NCBI GenBank assembly: GCA_020248915.1
Contig: JADCGP010000005.1
Span: forward strand, 62,001-126,000
Reading direction: 5' to 3'
DNA length: 64,000 nucleotides
From: Rubrivivax sp.
Lineage (GTDB): Bacteria; Pseudomonadota; Gammaproteobacteria; Burkholderiales; Burkholderiaceae_C
Shown in pieces: positions 17,414-25,589 of the stretch. How positions within the stretch are numbered: the stretch's first letter is position 1; each line of letters opens with the position of its first letter. Below the pieces are notes generated by a model. It saw only the letters and a list, made by a program, of their open reading frames with translations. It was not told the origin of the DNA and did no database searches. The position numbers and the translations under genes are program-made.

Positions 17414-18561
17414 GCTTGTCTCCTTGGGGTTGGCGAAGTGAGGGCCTGTTGCGGGCCGAAGCGCGAGCGCAGCTTCGCCCACAAGCCGAGCAGGCCGTCG
17501 GGGGAAAACAGGACGATGGCGAGGAACACCACGCCGATTACGAGGTTGAAGCGCTCGCGGTCGATGATGTCGATGGCAAAGGTCTGCAGCAGCACGAAGA
17601 CCACCGCGCCGAGGAAGGCGCCGATCGGGTGGCGCATGCCGCCGAGCACGGCGATGACCAGCACGTTGATCAGCCAGCCCGTGCCCACCGAGTTGGGCGA
17701 GATCAGGCCGTTGTACCAGGTGAACAGCACGCCGCCGACGGCGGCGATCAGCCCCGCCACCGCGTAGGCCGCGACGCGGTGGGCGGTGACGTGGAAGCCG
17801 AGCGCAGCCATGCGGCGCGGGTTGTCGCGCACGCCCTGCAGCGCGATGCCGAACGGGCTGCGGACCAGCCACTTCACCCAGAGGTACCCGGCCAGCGACA
17901 GCGCCAGGCACAGGAAGTAGAACGGCATTGGGCTGCGCCAGTCCACGCCCAGCAGCGTGGGCGGGTAGACCTTCTGGAAGCCCTGGAAGCCGTTGAACAG
18001 CGAGTAGTTCTGCAGTGCCAGGTAGTAGAAGGCCACGCCGATGGCCAGCGTGATCATGATCGTGTAGATGCCCTCGGTGCGCACCGACAGCCAGCCGATC
18101 AGCGTCGCGCAGGCGGTGGCGATGGCGAGCGCGAAGGGCACCGCCGCCCACCAGGGCCAGCCCAGGCTGACCTCGGTGGCGCTGGCGCCGAGGATGCTGA
18201 CCACGTAGCCGGCGATGCCGGCCACCGTCATCTGCGCCAGCGAGACCATTCCGCCGTAGCCGCCGAGGAAGGTGAGCGACAGCGCGATCAGCCCGAGCGC
18301 CAGCGACTGCGCCGCGATCTGGAAGGTGAAGAACGACGTGGCGACGAAGGGGAAGGCCAGCACGAAGGCGAGCACGAAGACGTGCCGCGCCGCCAGGTGC
18401 CGCCACAGGAAGCGCAACCAGCGTGGCGCGTCGCTGTCGGCGTAGGGATCCACTGCGGCGGCGGCCACCGGCGCCGCCACGCCGGCCCTGGGCAGCGGCA
18501 ACGGCCGGGCCGCGGCCGCGAGCCCGGTGTTCATCGCCCGTCGCCAGTAGGCCGCCGACAT
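17410..18561 (-). CDS. livM: Branched-chain-type ABC transporter permease (LivM-like)
   Basis: A 383-residue inner-membrane permease with eight to ten hydrophobic helices and a 60-residue alanine/proline-rich N-terminal tail. Family blocks are LTFLGGYGGMVSLAQMTVAG, RSPFGIALQGVRDNPRRMAALGF and VIAVLGGMRHPIGAFLGA. The chosen ATG at 18561 sits 1 bp after the livH stop; an internal ATG at 18534 is an alternative. It pairs with LivH to make the channel. Confidence 0.92.
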   Translation of the reverse strand: MSAAYWRRAMNTGLAAAARPLPLPRAGVAAPVAAAAVDPYADSDAPRWLRFLWRHLAARHVFVLAFVLAFPFVATSFFTFQIAAQSLALGLIALSLTFLGGYGGMVSLAQMTVAGIAGYVVSILGASATEVSLGWPWWAAVPFALAIATACATLIGWLSVRTEGIYTIMITLAIGVAFYYLALQNYSLFNGFQGFQKVYPPTLLGVDWRSPMPFYFLCLALSLAGYLWVKWLVRSPFGIALQGVRDNPRRMAALGFHVTAHRVAAYAVAGLIAAVGGVLFTWYNGLISPNSVGTGWLINVLVIAVLGGMRHPIGAFLGAVVFVLLQTFAIDIIDRERFNLVIGVVFLAIVLFSPDGLLGLWAKLRSRFGPQQALTSPTPRRQA

Positions 18562-18562
18562 G

Positions 18563-19516
18563 TCAAGCCGCCTTGCCCATGATGCCGCGCGGCCGGAACG
18601 CCAGCACCAGCACCAGGATCACGAAGGTGAACACGACGCTGTAGGTCGGCGCGTAGGCCAGGCCGTAGGTCTCGGCCAGGCCCAGGATCACCGCGCCGAT
18701 GGCCGCGCCGACGACGCTGCCCATGCCGCCGACGATGACGACGACCAGGCTCGCCAGCAGCAGCCGGGTGTCCTCGCCCGGCACCATGCTGAGCTCGACC
18801 GCGCCGATCACGCCGCCGATGCCGGCGAGGCCGGCGCCGAGCATGAAGGTGATCGCGAACACCAGGTTCACGTTGACGCCGGCGGCGGACAGCATCGCGC
18901 GGTCGTCGACGCCGGCGCGGATCATCGTGCCGACCCGCGTGCGGTTGAGCAGCCACCACAGGAACACGCCGATGACGATGCCGAAGGCCAGCAGGCTCAG
19001 CCGGTAGGCCGAGTAGGCGCGGATCACCGGGATGTCGCGGATCGGCCCCTGCAGCCACTCGGGCGCCTCCATCTGGTGCACCTGGCCGGTGAAGATCCAC
19101 AGCAGGATGTCGGCGATGACGATCGACAGGCCGATGGTCACCATCGTCTGGCGCAGGTCCTGGCCCTGCATGTGGCGCAGGATCAGCACCTGGATCAGCA
19201 GGCCCGCGATGGCCGCCGCCAGGAAGCCGCCGGCCATCGCGAGCACCCACCAGCCGGTCTTCTCGGCGATCGTGAACCCCACGTAGCCGCCCAGCAGGTA
19301 CAGCGAGCCGTGCGCCAGGTTGACGTTGCGCATCAGCCCGAACACCAGCGTGAAGCCGGCCGCGACGATGAAGTACAGCGACGCCAGCGTCAGGCCGTTG
19401 AGCAGCGTCAGCAGGTACAGCCGCGTGTTGTCGACCAGGGCCCAGATCGAGAACACGGCGATCGGGCCGCCGATCAGCAGCCACAACAGCCAGCGCGTGC
19501 GCTCGGCGCGGGTCAC
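18563..19516 (-). CDS. livH: Branched-chain-type ABC transporter permease (LivH-like)
   Basis: A 317-residue permease with about eight transmembrane helices. Family blocks are LLNGLTLASLYFIVAAGFTLVF, GLMRNVNLAHGSLYLLGGY, GTMIRAGVDDRAMLSAAGVNV and VVVIVGGMGSVVGAAIGAV. The GTG start at 19516 overlaps the stop of the upstream amidohydrolase gene (GTGA), which indicates coupled translation and fixes the start. The overlap ties transporter and hydrolase expression together. Confidence 0.92.
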   Translation of the reverse strand: MTRAERTRWLLWLLIGGPIAVFSIWALVDNTRLYLLTLLNGLTLASLYFIVAAGFTLVFGLMRNVNLAHGSLYLLGGYVGFTIAEKTGWWVLAMAGGFLAAAIAGLLIQVLILRHMQGQDLRQTMVTIGLSIVIADILLWIFTGQVHQMEAPEWLQGPIRDIPVIRAYSAYRLSLLAFGIVIGVFLWWLLNRTRVGTMIRAGVDDRAMLSAAGVNVNLVFAITFMLGAGLAGIGGVIGAVELSMVPGEDTRLLLASLVVVIVGGMGSVVGAAIGAVILGLAETYGLAYAPTYSVVFTFVILVLVLAFRPRGIMGKAA

Positions 19517-20820
19517 GCGGTGCGCTCCAGCATCCGGCCGAGGGGGCGCTCGCCGGCCAGCGGCGGCGCCTTGGCGAACACGCCGTCCTTCATCACCGCG
19601 AGGATGCGCCTGCCGTCGCGCAGGATGCGCACGTCGGCCAGCGGGTCGCCGTCGACCAGCAACAGGTCGGCCAGGTAGCCCTCCTTGACGAGGCCGAGGT
19701 CGTCGGGGCGCATCATCACCTGGCCGCCGTACAGCGTGCACGAGCGGATGGCCTCCATCGGCGTGAAGCCGAGGTGGCGCACGAATAGGTCGAGATCGCG
19801 CGCGTTGGCCAGGTGCGGGTTGAATGCGAAGCCGTAGTCGCCGCCGGGCAGCACGCGCACGCCGCGCTTGTGCATCGCCTTCAGGCTCTCGCAGGCGGCG
19901 GCCCACTCCTCCTCGTAGCCCATCTCCACCGCCTTGGCGTGGCTGACGCCCCAGCGCTCGGCCTCCCACAGCAGCGCGTACAGGATGCCGATGCCGGGCG
20001 CGACGAAGACCTCGTCGCGCGCCGCCTCGAGCATGTCGAGCGCCTCCTCGTCGGTGAAGCTGGCGTGGTAGATCAGCCGGATGCCGTGATGCAGCGCCTG
20101 CTTGACGCTGGCGCAGGAGCGCGCGTGCACGATGATGCGCTTGCCGCGCATGCGCACCTCCTCCTGCGCCGCGGCGACCTCGGCGTCGGTCATCCAGGTG
20201 GTCTTGGCGTCGGCCCCGGGCACGAAGTTGTCGCCCGACAGGTTGAGCTTGACGCTGTCGACGCCGTACTTCAGGAACATCCGCACCACGCGGCGCATGT
20301 CCTCGGCGCCGTTGACCACCTGACCGAAGCTGAAGTCGGGGAACGGCAGGTGCGGCGGCATCTCGTCGCCCAGGCCGCCAGGCACCGTGATCTCCTGGCT
20401 CGCGGCAAGGTAGCGCGGACCGGGGATCTGGCCCTTCTCGATGGCGTTGCGGATGACGACGTCCAGCCGCGGCTTGGCGCAGGCCGCGCCGAGGCAGCTC
20501 GTGAAGCCGGCGTGCAGGTAGCTGCGCGCGACCTTGGCGCTCCACAGCACGTGCTCCTCGAGCGGCATCGTCTGGATCGACGCGAGGTCGGCCGCGTCGT
20601 TCCAGCTGAAGTGCGTGTGCGCCTCCACCATGCCCGGCATCAGCGTGGCGCCCGCCCCGTCGATGACGGTGGCCGTGCCGCCGCCCGCCGCGGTGGGTGG
20701 CGCGGCGCTGCGGCTGACCTCGCGGATGCGGTTGCCGCGCACCAGCACGCTGCCGCCGTAGGGCGCGGTGCTGCCGCTGCCGTCGAGGATGCGGACGTTC
20801 GTGAAGAGCGTGTCGGCCAT
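19513..20820 (-). CDS. Amidohydrolase superfamily metal-dependent hydrolase (copy 1)
   Basis: A 435-residue amidohydrolase with the TIM-barrel metal site: EAHTHFSW gives the HxH pair, IIVHARS and LIYHASF supply the two later His, and LPGGDYGFAF the Asp. The chain starts with the usual beta-sandwich MADTLFTNVRILDGSG and ends with the second half of that sandwich (EGYLADLLLVDGDPLADV). It belongs to the imidazolonepropionase / Xaa-Pro dipeptidase-like group, which hydrolyses cyclic amides or peptides. It is a close paralogue of the adjacent gene; the two are 14 bp apart. Substrate unknown. Confidence 0.9.
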   Translation of the reverse strand: MADTLFTNVRILDGSGSTAPYGGSVLVRGNRIREVSRSAAPPTAAGGGTATVIDGAGATLMPGMVEAHTHFSWNDAADLASIQTMPLEEHVLWSAKVARSYLHAGFTSCLGAACAKPRLDVVIRNAIEKGQIPGPRYLAASQEITVPGGLGDEMPPHLPFPDFSFGQVVNGAEDMRRVVRMFLKYGVDSVKLNLSGDNFVPGADAKTTWMTDAEVAAAQEEVRMRGKRIIVHARSCASVKQALHHGIRLIYHASFTDEEALDMLEAARDEVFVAPGIGILYALLWEAERWGVSHAKAVEMGYEEEWAAACESLKAMHKRGVRVLPGGDYGFAFNPHLANARDLDLFVRHLGFTPMEAIRSCTLYGGQVMMRPDDLGLVKEGYLADLLLVDGDPLADVRILRDGRRILAVMKDGVFAKAPPLAGERPLGRMLERTA

Positions 20821-20834
20821 CGTCGGCTCCCGGG

Positions 20835-22151
20835 TCAGGTGGCCCAGCGGGTGACCGGCGCGCCGCCGGGCGGGCGGGCGCCGCCGGGCCGCTGCAGCGG
20901 CGGCGCGCGGTGGAACTCGCCGTCCTTCATCACCGCGAGGATGCGCTTGCGGTCCTGCAGCACGGTGATGTCGGCCAGCGGGTCGCCGTCGATCAGCAGG
21001 ATGTCGGCGAGGTAGCCCTCGCGGATGTAGCCGAGCACCTTGCCCAGCCGCATCATCGGCGCGCCCCAGGCGGTGGCGCTGAGCAGCGCCTCCATCGGGC
21101 TCATGCCGATCACCTTGACGAAGGTCTCGAGGTCCTTGGCGTTGGTGCCGTGCGGCGTCCACGCGAAGCCGTAGTCGCCGCCGGGCAGGACGCGGATGCC
21201 GCGCCTGCGCATCGCCTTCATGCTCTCGATCGCGGCCTCGAGCTCGCGGTGGTAACCCATCCTGCGCGTGACCTCGGGCGTCAGGCCCCAGGCGCTGGCG
21301 TGGTGGCAGGTGTTGATCAGCCACGCCAGGCCGGGCGCGACGAAGTGGTCGAACTTGTGCGCCTCGAGCAGGTCGAGGCCCTCCTCGTCGATGAAGCTGG
21401 CGTGGTAGATGACCTCGATGCCCTGCTTGATGCACTGCTTGATCGACCAGGTGCTGCGGGCGTGCGCGGCCACGCGCTTGCCCCAGCGCCTCGCCTCGTC
21501 GACGCAGGTGGCGATCTCCTCCTCGGTGAACTGGCTCATCTCCGAGGGCATGCCGGTGATGCTCTCGCCGGACAGGTTGATCTTGATCTGGTCGACACCG
21601 TACTTGGCGAACATCCGCACGCAGCGGCGCATCTCCTCGGCGCCGCTGACGATCGCGCCGAAGGCGAACTCGTGCTGCGGCAGGTGCGGCGCGGTGGTGT
21701 CGCCCAGGCCGCCCGGCACGGTGATCTCCTGGCTGGCGGCGATGTAGCGCGGGCCGACGATCGTGCCGTCGTTGATGGCGTTGCGGATCACGACGTCCAG
21801 CCGCGGCTTGGCGGTGGCCGCGCCGACGCAGCTGGTCCAGCCCATGTCGAGGTACTTGCGCGCCACCTCCGCGCACCACAGGATGTGCTCCTCGGGCGGC
21901 ATGCGCTGGATGCTGTCGAGCGAGGGCTGGTCGTTCCAGCTGAAGTGGGTGTGGGCCTCCACCATGCCGGGCATCAGGAAGGCCCCGGCGCCGTCGATCA
22001 CCGTCGCGCCGGCCACCGGCGGCACGCGCTCGCCGTAGGTGGTGCGCACGACGCGCGCGATCTTGTTGCCGCTGACGAGCACGTCGCCGGTGAAGGGCGC
22101 GTCGCCCCCGCCGTCGAAGATGCGCACGTTGGTGAAGTGGACGTCGGCCAT
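20835..22151 (-). CDS. Amidohydrolase superfamily metal-dependent hydrolase (copy 2)
   Basis: A 438-residue paralogue of the next gene in the operon, with the same motif set: EAHTHFSWND, AAHARSTWS, IYHASFIDEEG and LPGGDYGFAWTPHG. Differences cluster around the middle of the barrel (for example NLSGESITGM against NLSGDNFVPG), which suggests that the two enzymes act on related but different substrates or form a heteromer. Starts 7 bp after the alpha/beta hydrolase gene. The proline/arginine-rich C-terminal tail (about 20 residues) is not part of the core fold. Confidence 0.9.
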   Translation of the reverse strand: MADVHFTNVRIFDGGGDAPFTGDVLVSGNKIARVVRTTYGERVPPVAGATVIDGAGAFLMPGMVEAHTHFSWNDQPSLDSIQRMPPEEHILWCAEVARKYLDMGWTSCVGAATAKPRLDVVIRNAINDGTIVGPRYIAASQEITVPGGLGDTTAPHLPQHEFAFGAIVSGAEEMRRCVRMFAKYGVDQIKINLSGESITGMPSEMSQFTEEEIATCVDEARRWGKRVAAHARSTWSIKQCIKQGIEVIYHASFIDEEGLDLLEAHKFDHFVAPGLAWLINTCHHASAWGLTPEVTRRMGYHRELEAAIESMKAMRRRGIRVLPGGDYGFAWTPHGTNAKDLETFVKVIGMSPMEALLSATAWGAPMMRLGKVLGYIREGYLADILLIDGDPLADITVLQDRKRILAVMKDGEFHRAPPLQRPGGARPPGGAPVTRWAT

Positions 22152-22158
22152 GGTCGGA

Positions 22159-22962
22159 TCACCTCTGCCGGTCGAGGAAGTCGCGCAGCAGGCGCTGCGA
22201 CTCGGGGGTGCGCTCGATCATCGGCCAGTGGCCGCAGCGCGCGAGCACCTCCAGGCGCGCGCGCGGCAGCCGCTCGGCGAGCTGGCGCGCGCCCGACAGC
22301 GGCGTGACGACGTCCTCGTCGCCGTTGACCACCAGCACCGGGCAGCGGATCAGCTCGGCGCGGGCGGCGCGCGCCTCGGCCAGCGCACTGCAGTTGCGCG
22401 CGTAGCCCTCGGCGTCCTGGCCGGCCACCGACTCGCGCACGTAGGCCACCGCGAGCGGCATCGACTCGCGGGTGCTGGCCGCGAGGCCGCCCTGCGCGAC
22501 GGCCTCGGCGATGCCGAACAGCCCCTGCTCGCGGGCCGCCGCGGCCCGGGCGTGCATCGCCTCGCGCATCGGCGCACCGGGCTCGGCCAGCGCGCCGAAC
22601 AGCGCGAGGCTGCGCACGCGCGAGGGCTGCGAGGCTGCGACGTGCTGCGCGATCAGCGTGCCGAAGGAGTGGCCGACGAAGTGCGCGCTGGCGATGCCCA
22701 GCGCGTCGCACACGCGCACCAGCGCCTCGGCGTGCACCTCGGCCGACAGCACGCCGCGGTGCGGCGTGGCGGCGCCGAGCGCATGCGCCTGCCGCGAGCG
22801 GCCGGCGCCGGGCAGCTCGGGCCGCACGCAGCGCCAGCGCCCGAGGGCGGGCAGCAGCGGCGTCCACGCGTTCATCGTGCCGCCCAGGCCGTGCACGAAG
22901 ACGACGGCGTCGCCCTCGCCGCCGCTGTCGACGGCCATGCGGTCGATCCAGGCGACGGCCAC
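22159..22962 (-). CDS. Alpha/beta hydrolase
   Basis: A 267-residue alpha/beta hydrolase fold protein. The oxyanion-hole region is FVHGLGGTMNAW, the nucleophile elbow GHSFGTLIA (Ser), the acid VNGDEDVVTP and the catalytic His CGHWPMIE near the C-terminus. The GTG start directly abuts the stop of the fumarylacetoacetase-like gene (TGAGTG). It probably hydrolyses an ester, lactone or C-C bond of a pathway intermediate, in the manner of 3-oxoadipate enol-lactonase or meta-cleavage hydrolases, but the substrate is not evident. Confidence 0.88.
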   Translation of the reverse strand: MAVAWIDRMAVDSGGEGDAVVFVHGLGGTMNAWTPLLPALGRWRCVRPELPGAGRSRQAHALGAATPHRGVLSAEVHAEALVRVCDALGIASAHFVGHSFGTLIAQHVAASQPSRVRSLALFGALAEPGAPMREAMHARAAAAREQGLFGIAEAVAQGGLAASTRESMPLAVAYVRESVAGQDAEGYARNCSALAEARAARAELIRCPVLVVNGDEDVVTPLSGARQLAERLPRARLEVLARCGHWPMIERTPESQRLLRDFLDRQR

Positions 22963-23850
22963 TCAGTGCTCCTCGAACCGGTTCTCGATGGCGCCGATGC
23001 CGTCGATCTCGACCCGCACCACGTCGCCGTGGCGCAGCCAGCGCGGCGGCGTGAAGCCCATGCCCACGCCGCTGGGCGTGCCGGTGGCGATGATGTCGCC
23101 CGGCTGCAGCGTGATGCCGCGCGAGATGGTCTCGACCAGGCACGGGATGTCGAAGATCATGGCCTGCGTGCGTCCGTCCTGGCGCAGCTCGGCGTGGCCA
23201 CCGGCCGGCGTGACCCAGCCGCGGATGCGCGTGGCCTGGCCGTCCAGCTCGTCGGCGGTCACGATCCAGGGCCCCATCGGGCAGAAGGTGTCGAAGCTCT
23301 TGCCCAGGTGCCACTGCTGGTGGCGCACCTGCACGTCGCGCGCGCTGACGTCGTTGCAGACGGTGTAGCCCAGCACGTGCTCCAGTGCCCGCGAGCGCGG
23401 GATGTCGCGGCCCGCACGGCCGATCACCACCGCGAGCTCGCACTCGTAGTCGATCTGCTCGCTGACCGCGCGCCCCGGCAGCCTCACCGTGTCGTGCGGG
23501 CCGATCACCGTCTCGGGCACCTTGGTGAAGACGATCGGCCAGCCTTCATGCTGGGCGACGGCGTCGCGGAACACCGTGCCGGCCAGTTCCTCGGCGTGCG
23601 CGCGGTAGTTGCGACCGACGCAGAACAGGTTGCGGCGCGGGCGCGGCAGCGGCGCGCGCAGCGTGACGGCGTCGACGGGCAGGCGCGGACCGGCCGGCGG
23701 CGGCAGCGGCGCGCCGTCGGCGAGGCGGCGGACCAGCTCGAGCGCGCCGCGATCGGGATCCTTCACCGCGAGCGGCGTGCACTCGCGGCCGTCGGCGCTG
23801 ACGGTGCCGGCGTGTGGCCGGCCGCCCCAGTTCCAACTGGCGATGCGCAT
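22963..23850 (-). CDS. Fumarylacetoacetate hydrolase (FAH) family protein
   Basis: A 295-residue enzyme of the FAH superfamily, whose members hydrolyse, decarboxylate or isomerise oxo-acids. The core is complete: CVGRNYRAHAEE, the metal ligands in IDYECELAVVIGRAGRDI, GYTVCNDVSARDVQ, KSFDTFCPMGPWIV and ITLQPGDIIATGTPSGVGMG. It is the first gene of the leftward catabolic operon, 84 bp from the inverted-repeat operator. The position as first gene together with importer and amidohydrolases suggests the pathway ends in an oxo-acid. Confidence 0.92.
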   Translation of the reverse strand: MRIASWNWGGRPHAGTVSADGRECTPLAVKDPDRGALELVRRLADGAPLPPPAGPRLPVDAVTLRAPLPRPRRNLFCVGRNYRAHAEELAGTVFRDAVAQHEGWPIVFTKVPETVIGPHDTVRLPGRAVSEQIDYECELAVVIGRAGRDIPRSRALEHVLGYTVCNDVSARDVQVRHQQWHLGKSFDTFCPMGPWIVTADELDGQATRIRGWVTPAGGHAELRQDGRTQAMIFDIPCLVETISRGITLQPGDIIATGTPSGVGMGFTPPRWLRHGDVVRVEIDGIGAIENRFEEH

Positions 23851-23934
23851 GCGGCGCTTGTCTCCGTCGTTCGCGCGGATCGCGGGCGGTTCCGGGACGA
23901 AGCCGTGCCTGCGCCGTGTCTGGTGTGGTGGACG

Positions 23935-23966
23935 TCCTGAATTGAGACTTGCGTCTCAATTCAGGA
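23935..23966. promoter_or_regulatory. Perfect inverted repeat, probable TetR-family operator
   Basis: TCCTGAATTGAGAC (23935-23948) and its exact reverse complement (23953-23966) flank a TTGC spacer. It is conspicuously AT-rich for this genome and lies between the divergent TetR-family gene and the FAH-led operon, 53 bp and 85 bp from the two starts. TTGAGA and TTGCGT hexamers inside it could be -35 elements, so binding would block both promoters. Autoregulation is the usual pattern. Confidence 0.8.
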
Positions 23967-24018
23967 TGCCCGCATCATAGGCGTGTATCACGACCGCGGA
24001 CAAGAACTGCGCCTCTCC

Positions 24019-24804
24019 ATGGCACCCGTGAAAACCCGCGCCGACCGACGTGCGCCCACCCGGATCCCGGCCCAGGCCCCGACCGGGCGGCCGGCGCTCG
24101 GGCCCAGCGCCGCTCCGGCACCGCCCGACCGCGGCGTGAAGGCGGCCACCTTCCGGCTGCTGCTCGACACGGCGATGGCCATCATCCGCGACGGCCGCAT
24201 CCCGAGCGTGGCCGAGGTGGCGGTGCGGTCGAACGTGTCGCGTGCCACCGCCTACCGCTATTTCCCGAGCCGCAGCGCGCTGGTCACCGCGGTCATCGAC
24301 AGCTCGCTCGGCCCGGTGCGCGCGCTGTCGTCGGACACACCCGACGGTCGCGCCCGCGTGCGCGAGCTGTTCGTCGACACCTTCCCGCGCTTCAAGGAGT
24401 TCGAGCCGCAGCTGCGCGCGGCGGCGCAGCTGTCGCTGGAGCAATGGGCGCTCGAGCGCGCCGGTCTGCTCGAGGAGGAGCCGTACCGAAGAGGCCACCG
24501 CGTGCGCATCCTCGAGCACGCGATCGCACCGCTGACGCCGCAGCTCACGCCAGCACTGCGGCAGCGACTGCACCGCGCGCTGTCCGTCGTCTACGGCATC
24601 GAGCCCTACGTGATCCTGAAGGACATCTGGGGCCTGCCCGACCGCGAGGTCGAGCGTGTGGCGCTTTGGATGGCCGACGCGCTGATCGACGCCGCGCTGG
24701 CGCAGGCGCAGGCCGCGGCCCGCCCGGCCGCCGTGCCGTCCGCGCCGGCGTCGCCACGAGCGGGCCGGGCGCGGACCCGGACGCCGCGGGCGTCGCCACG
24801 GTGA
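24019..24804 (+). CDS. TetR/AcrR-family transcriptional regulator
   Basis: A 261-residue regulator. After a 40-residue proline/alanine-rich lead, the helix-turn-helix spans about 45-90: LLDTAMAIIRDG, SVAEVAVRSNVSRATAYRYF, PSRSALV. The C-terminal half is an all-helical ligand domain and ends in an arginine/proline-rich tail. It is divergent from the FAH-led catabolic operon with a perfect inverted repeat between them, so it most likely represses that operon until the substrate or an intermediate binds. I chose the ATG at 24019; a GTG at 23983 in the same frame would add 12 residues. Confidence 0.9.
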   Translation: MAPVKTRADRRAPTRIPAQAPTGRPALGPSAAPAPPDRGVKAATFRLLLDTAMAIIRDGRIPSVAEVAVRSNVSRATAYRYFPSRSALVTAVIDSSLGPVRALSSDTPDGRARVRELFVDTFPRFKEFEPQLRAAAQLSLEQWALERAGLLEEEPYRRGHRVRILEHAIAPLTPQLTPALRQRLHRALSVVYGIEPYVILKDIWGLPDREVERVALWMADALIDAALAQAQAAARPAAVPSAPASPRAGRARTRTPRASPR

Positions 24805-24841
24805 CGGTGCCCGTGGCCGGCGCGCCGCAGAATTGCCAGCC

Positions 24842-25510
24842 ATGGGAACCCTGTACCTCGTGCGCCACGGCCAGGCCTCGTTCGGCAGCGACGACTACGA
24901 CCGGCTGAGCGACCTGGGCGCGCGCCAGTGCGAGGCGCTCGGGGCCTGGCTTCACGAGCGCGGGCGGCGCTTCGAGGGCGTGGTCCGCGGCACGCTGCGC
25001 CGGCATGCGCAGTCGCTCGACGCCATCGCGCGGGCCCTGCCGGGTCTGCCCGAGGCCATCGAGATGCCCGGCCTCAACGAGTACGACAGCGAGGCCGTCG
25101 TCCGAGCGGTGTTCCAGGGCGAGTTGCCGCCGCCGCTCGACCCTGCCGCCTACCGGCAGCACTTCCGGCTGCTGCGCGAGGGGCTGCTGGCCTGGATGGA
25201 AGGCCGCGCGCGGCCCGCAGGCATGCCGAGCTGGCGCGGGTGGCAGGACGGCATCGAGGCGGCGCTCACGCTGGTGCGCGAGCGCTTCGCCGGCGATGTG
25301 CTGCTGGTCAGCAGTGGCGGGCCGATCGCCACTGCGGTGGCCCAGGTCCTCCAGGCGCCGCCGGCCAGCGTGGTCGAGCTGAACCTGCGCATCCGCAACA
25401 GCGCGCTCACGGAGTTCGTGTTCACGCCGAAGCGGCATGCGCTGTCGGTCTTCAACGCCGTGCCGCACCTCGACCACCCGGAGCGGGCCGGGTGGGTCAC
25501 GTACGCCTGA
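24842..25510 (+). CDS. Histidine phosphatase family protein
   Basis: A 222-residue phosphatase of the phosphoglycerate-mutase-like superfamily. It begins MGTLYLVRHGQASFGSDDYD, with the catalytic RHG at residues 8-10. The second His expected in the usual GH position is replaced by the SSGGPIATAVAQ stretch near 160, a variant seen in this subfamily, so catalysis depends on the first His. Follows the TetR gene by 37 bp on the same strand and may be co-transcribed, but no functional link is evident. Confidence 0.85.
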   Translation: MGTLYLVRHGQASFGSDDYDRLSDLGARQCEALGAWLHERGRRFEGVVRGTLRRHAQSLDAIARALPGLPEAIEMPGLNEYDSEAVVRAVFQGELPPPLDPAAYRQHFRLLREGLLAWMEGRARPAGMPSWRGWQDGIEAALTLVRERFAGDVLLVSSGGPIATAVAQVLQAPPASVVELNLRIRNSALTEFVFTPKRHALSVFNAVPHLDHPERAGWVTYA

Positions 25511-25589
25511 GATCCAGGCCGACGCGCGGCGCGGCGGGCGGGACAGCGGGTGGACCGTTGCCGACCGTGGCGACGCTGCGCCCTCGCGG

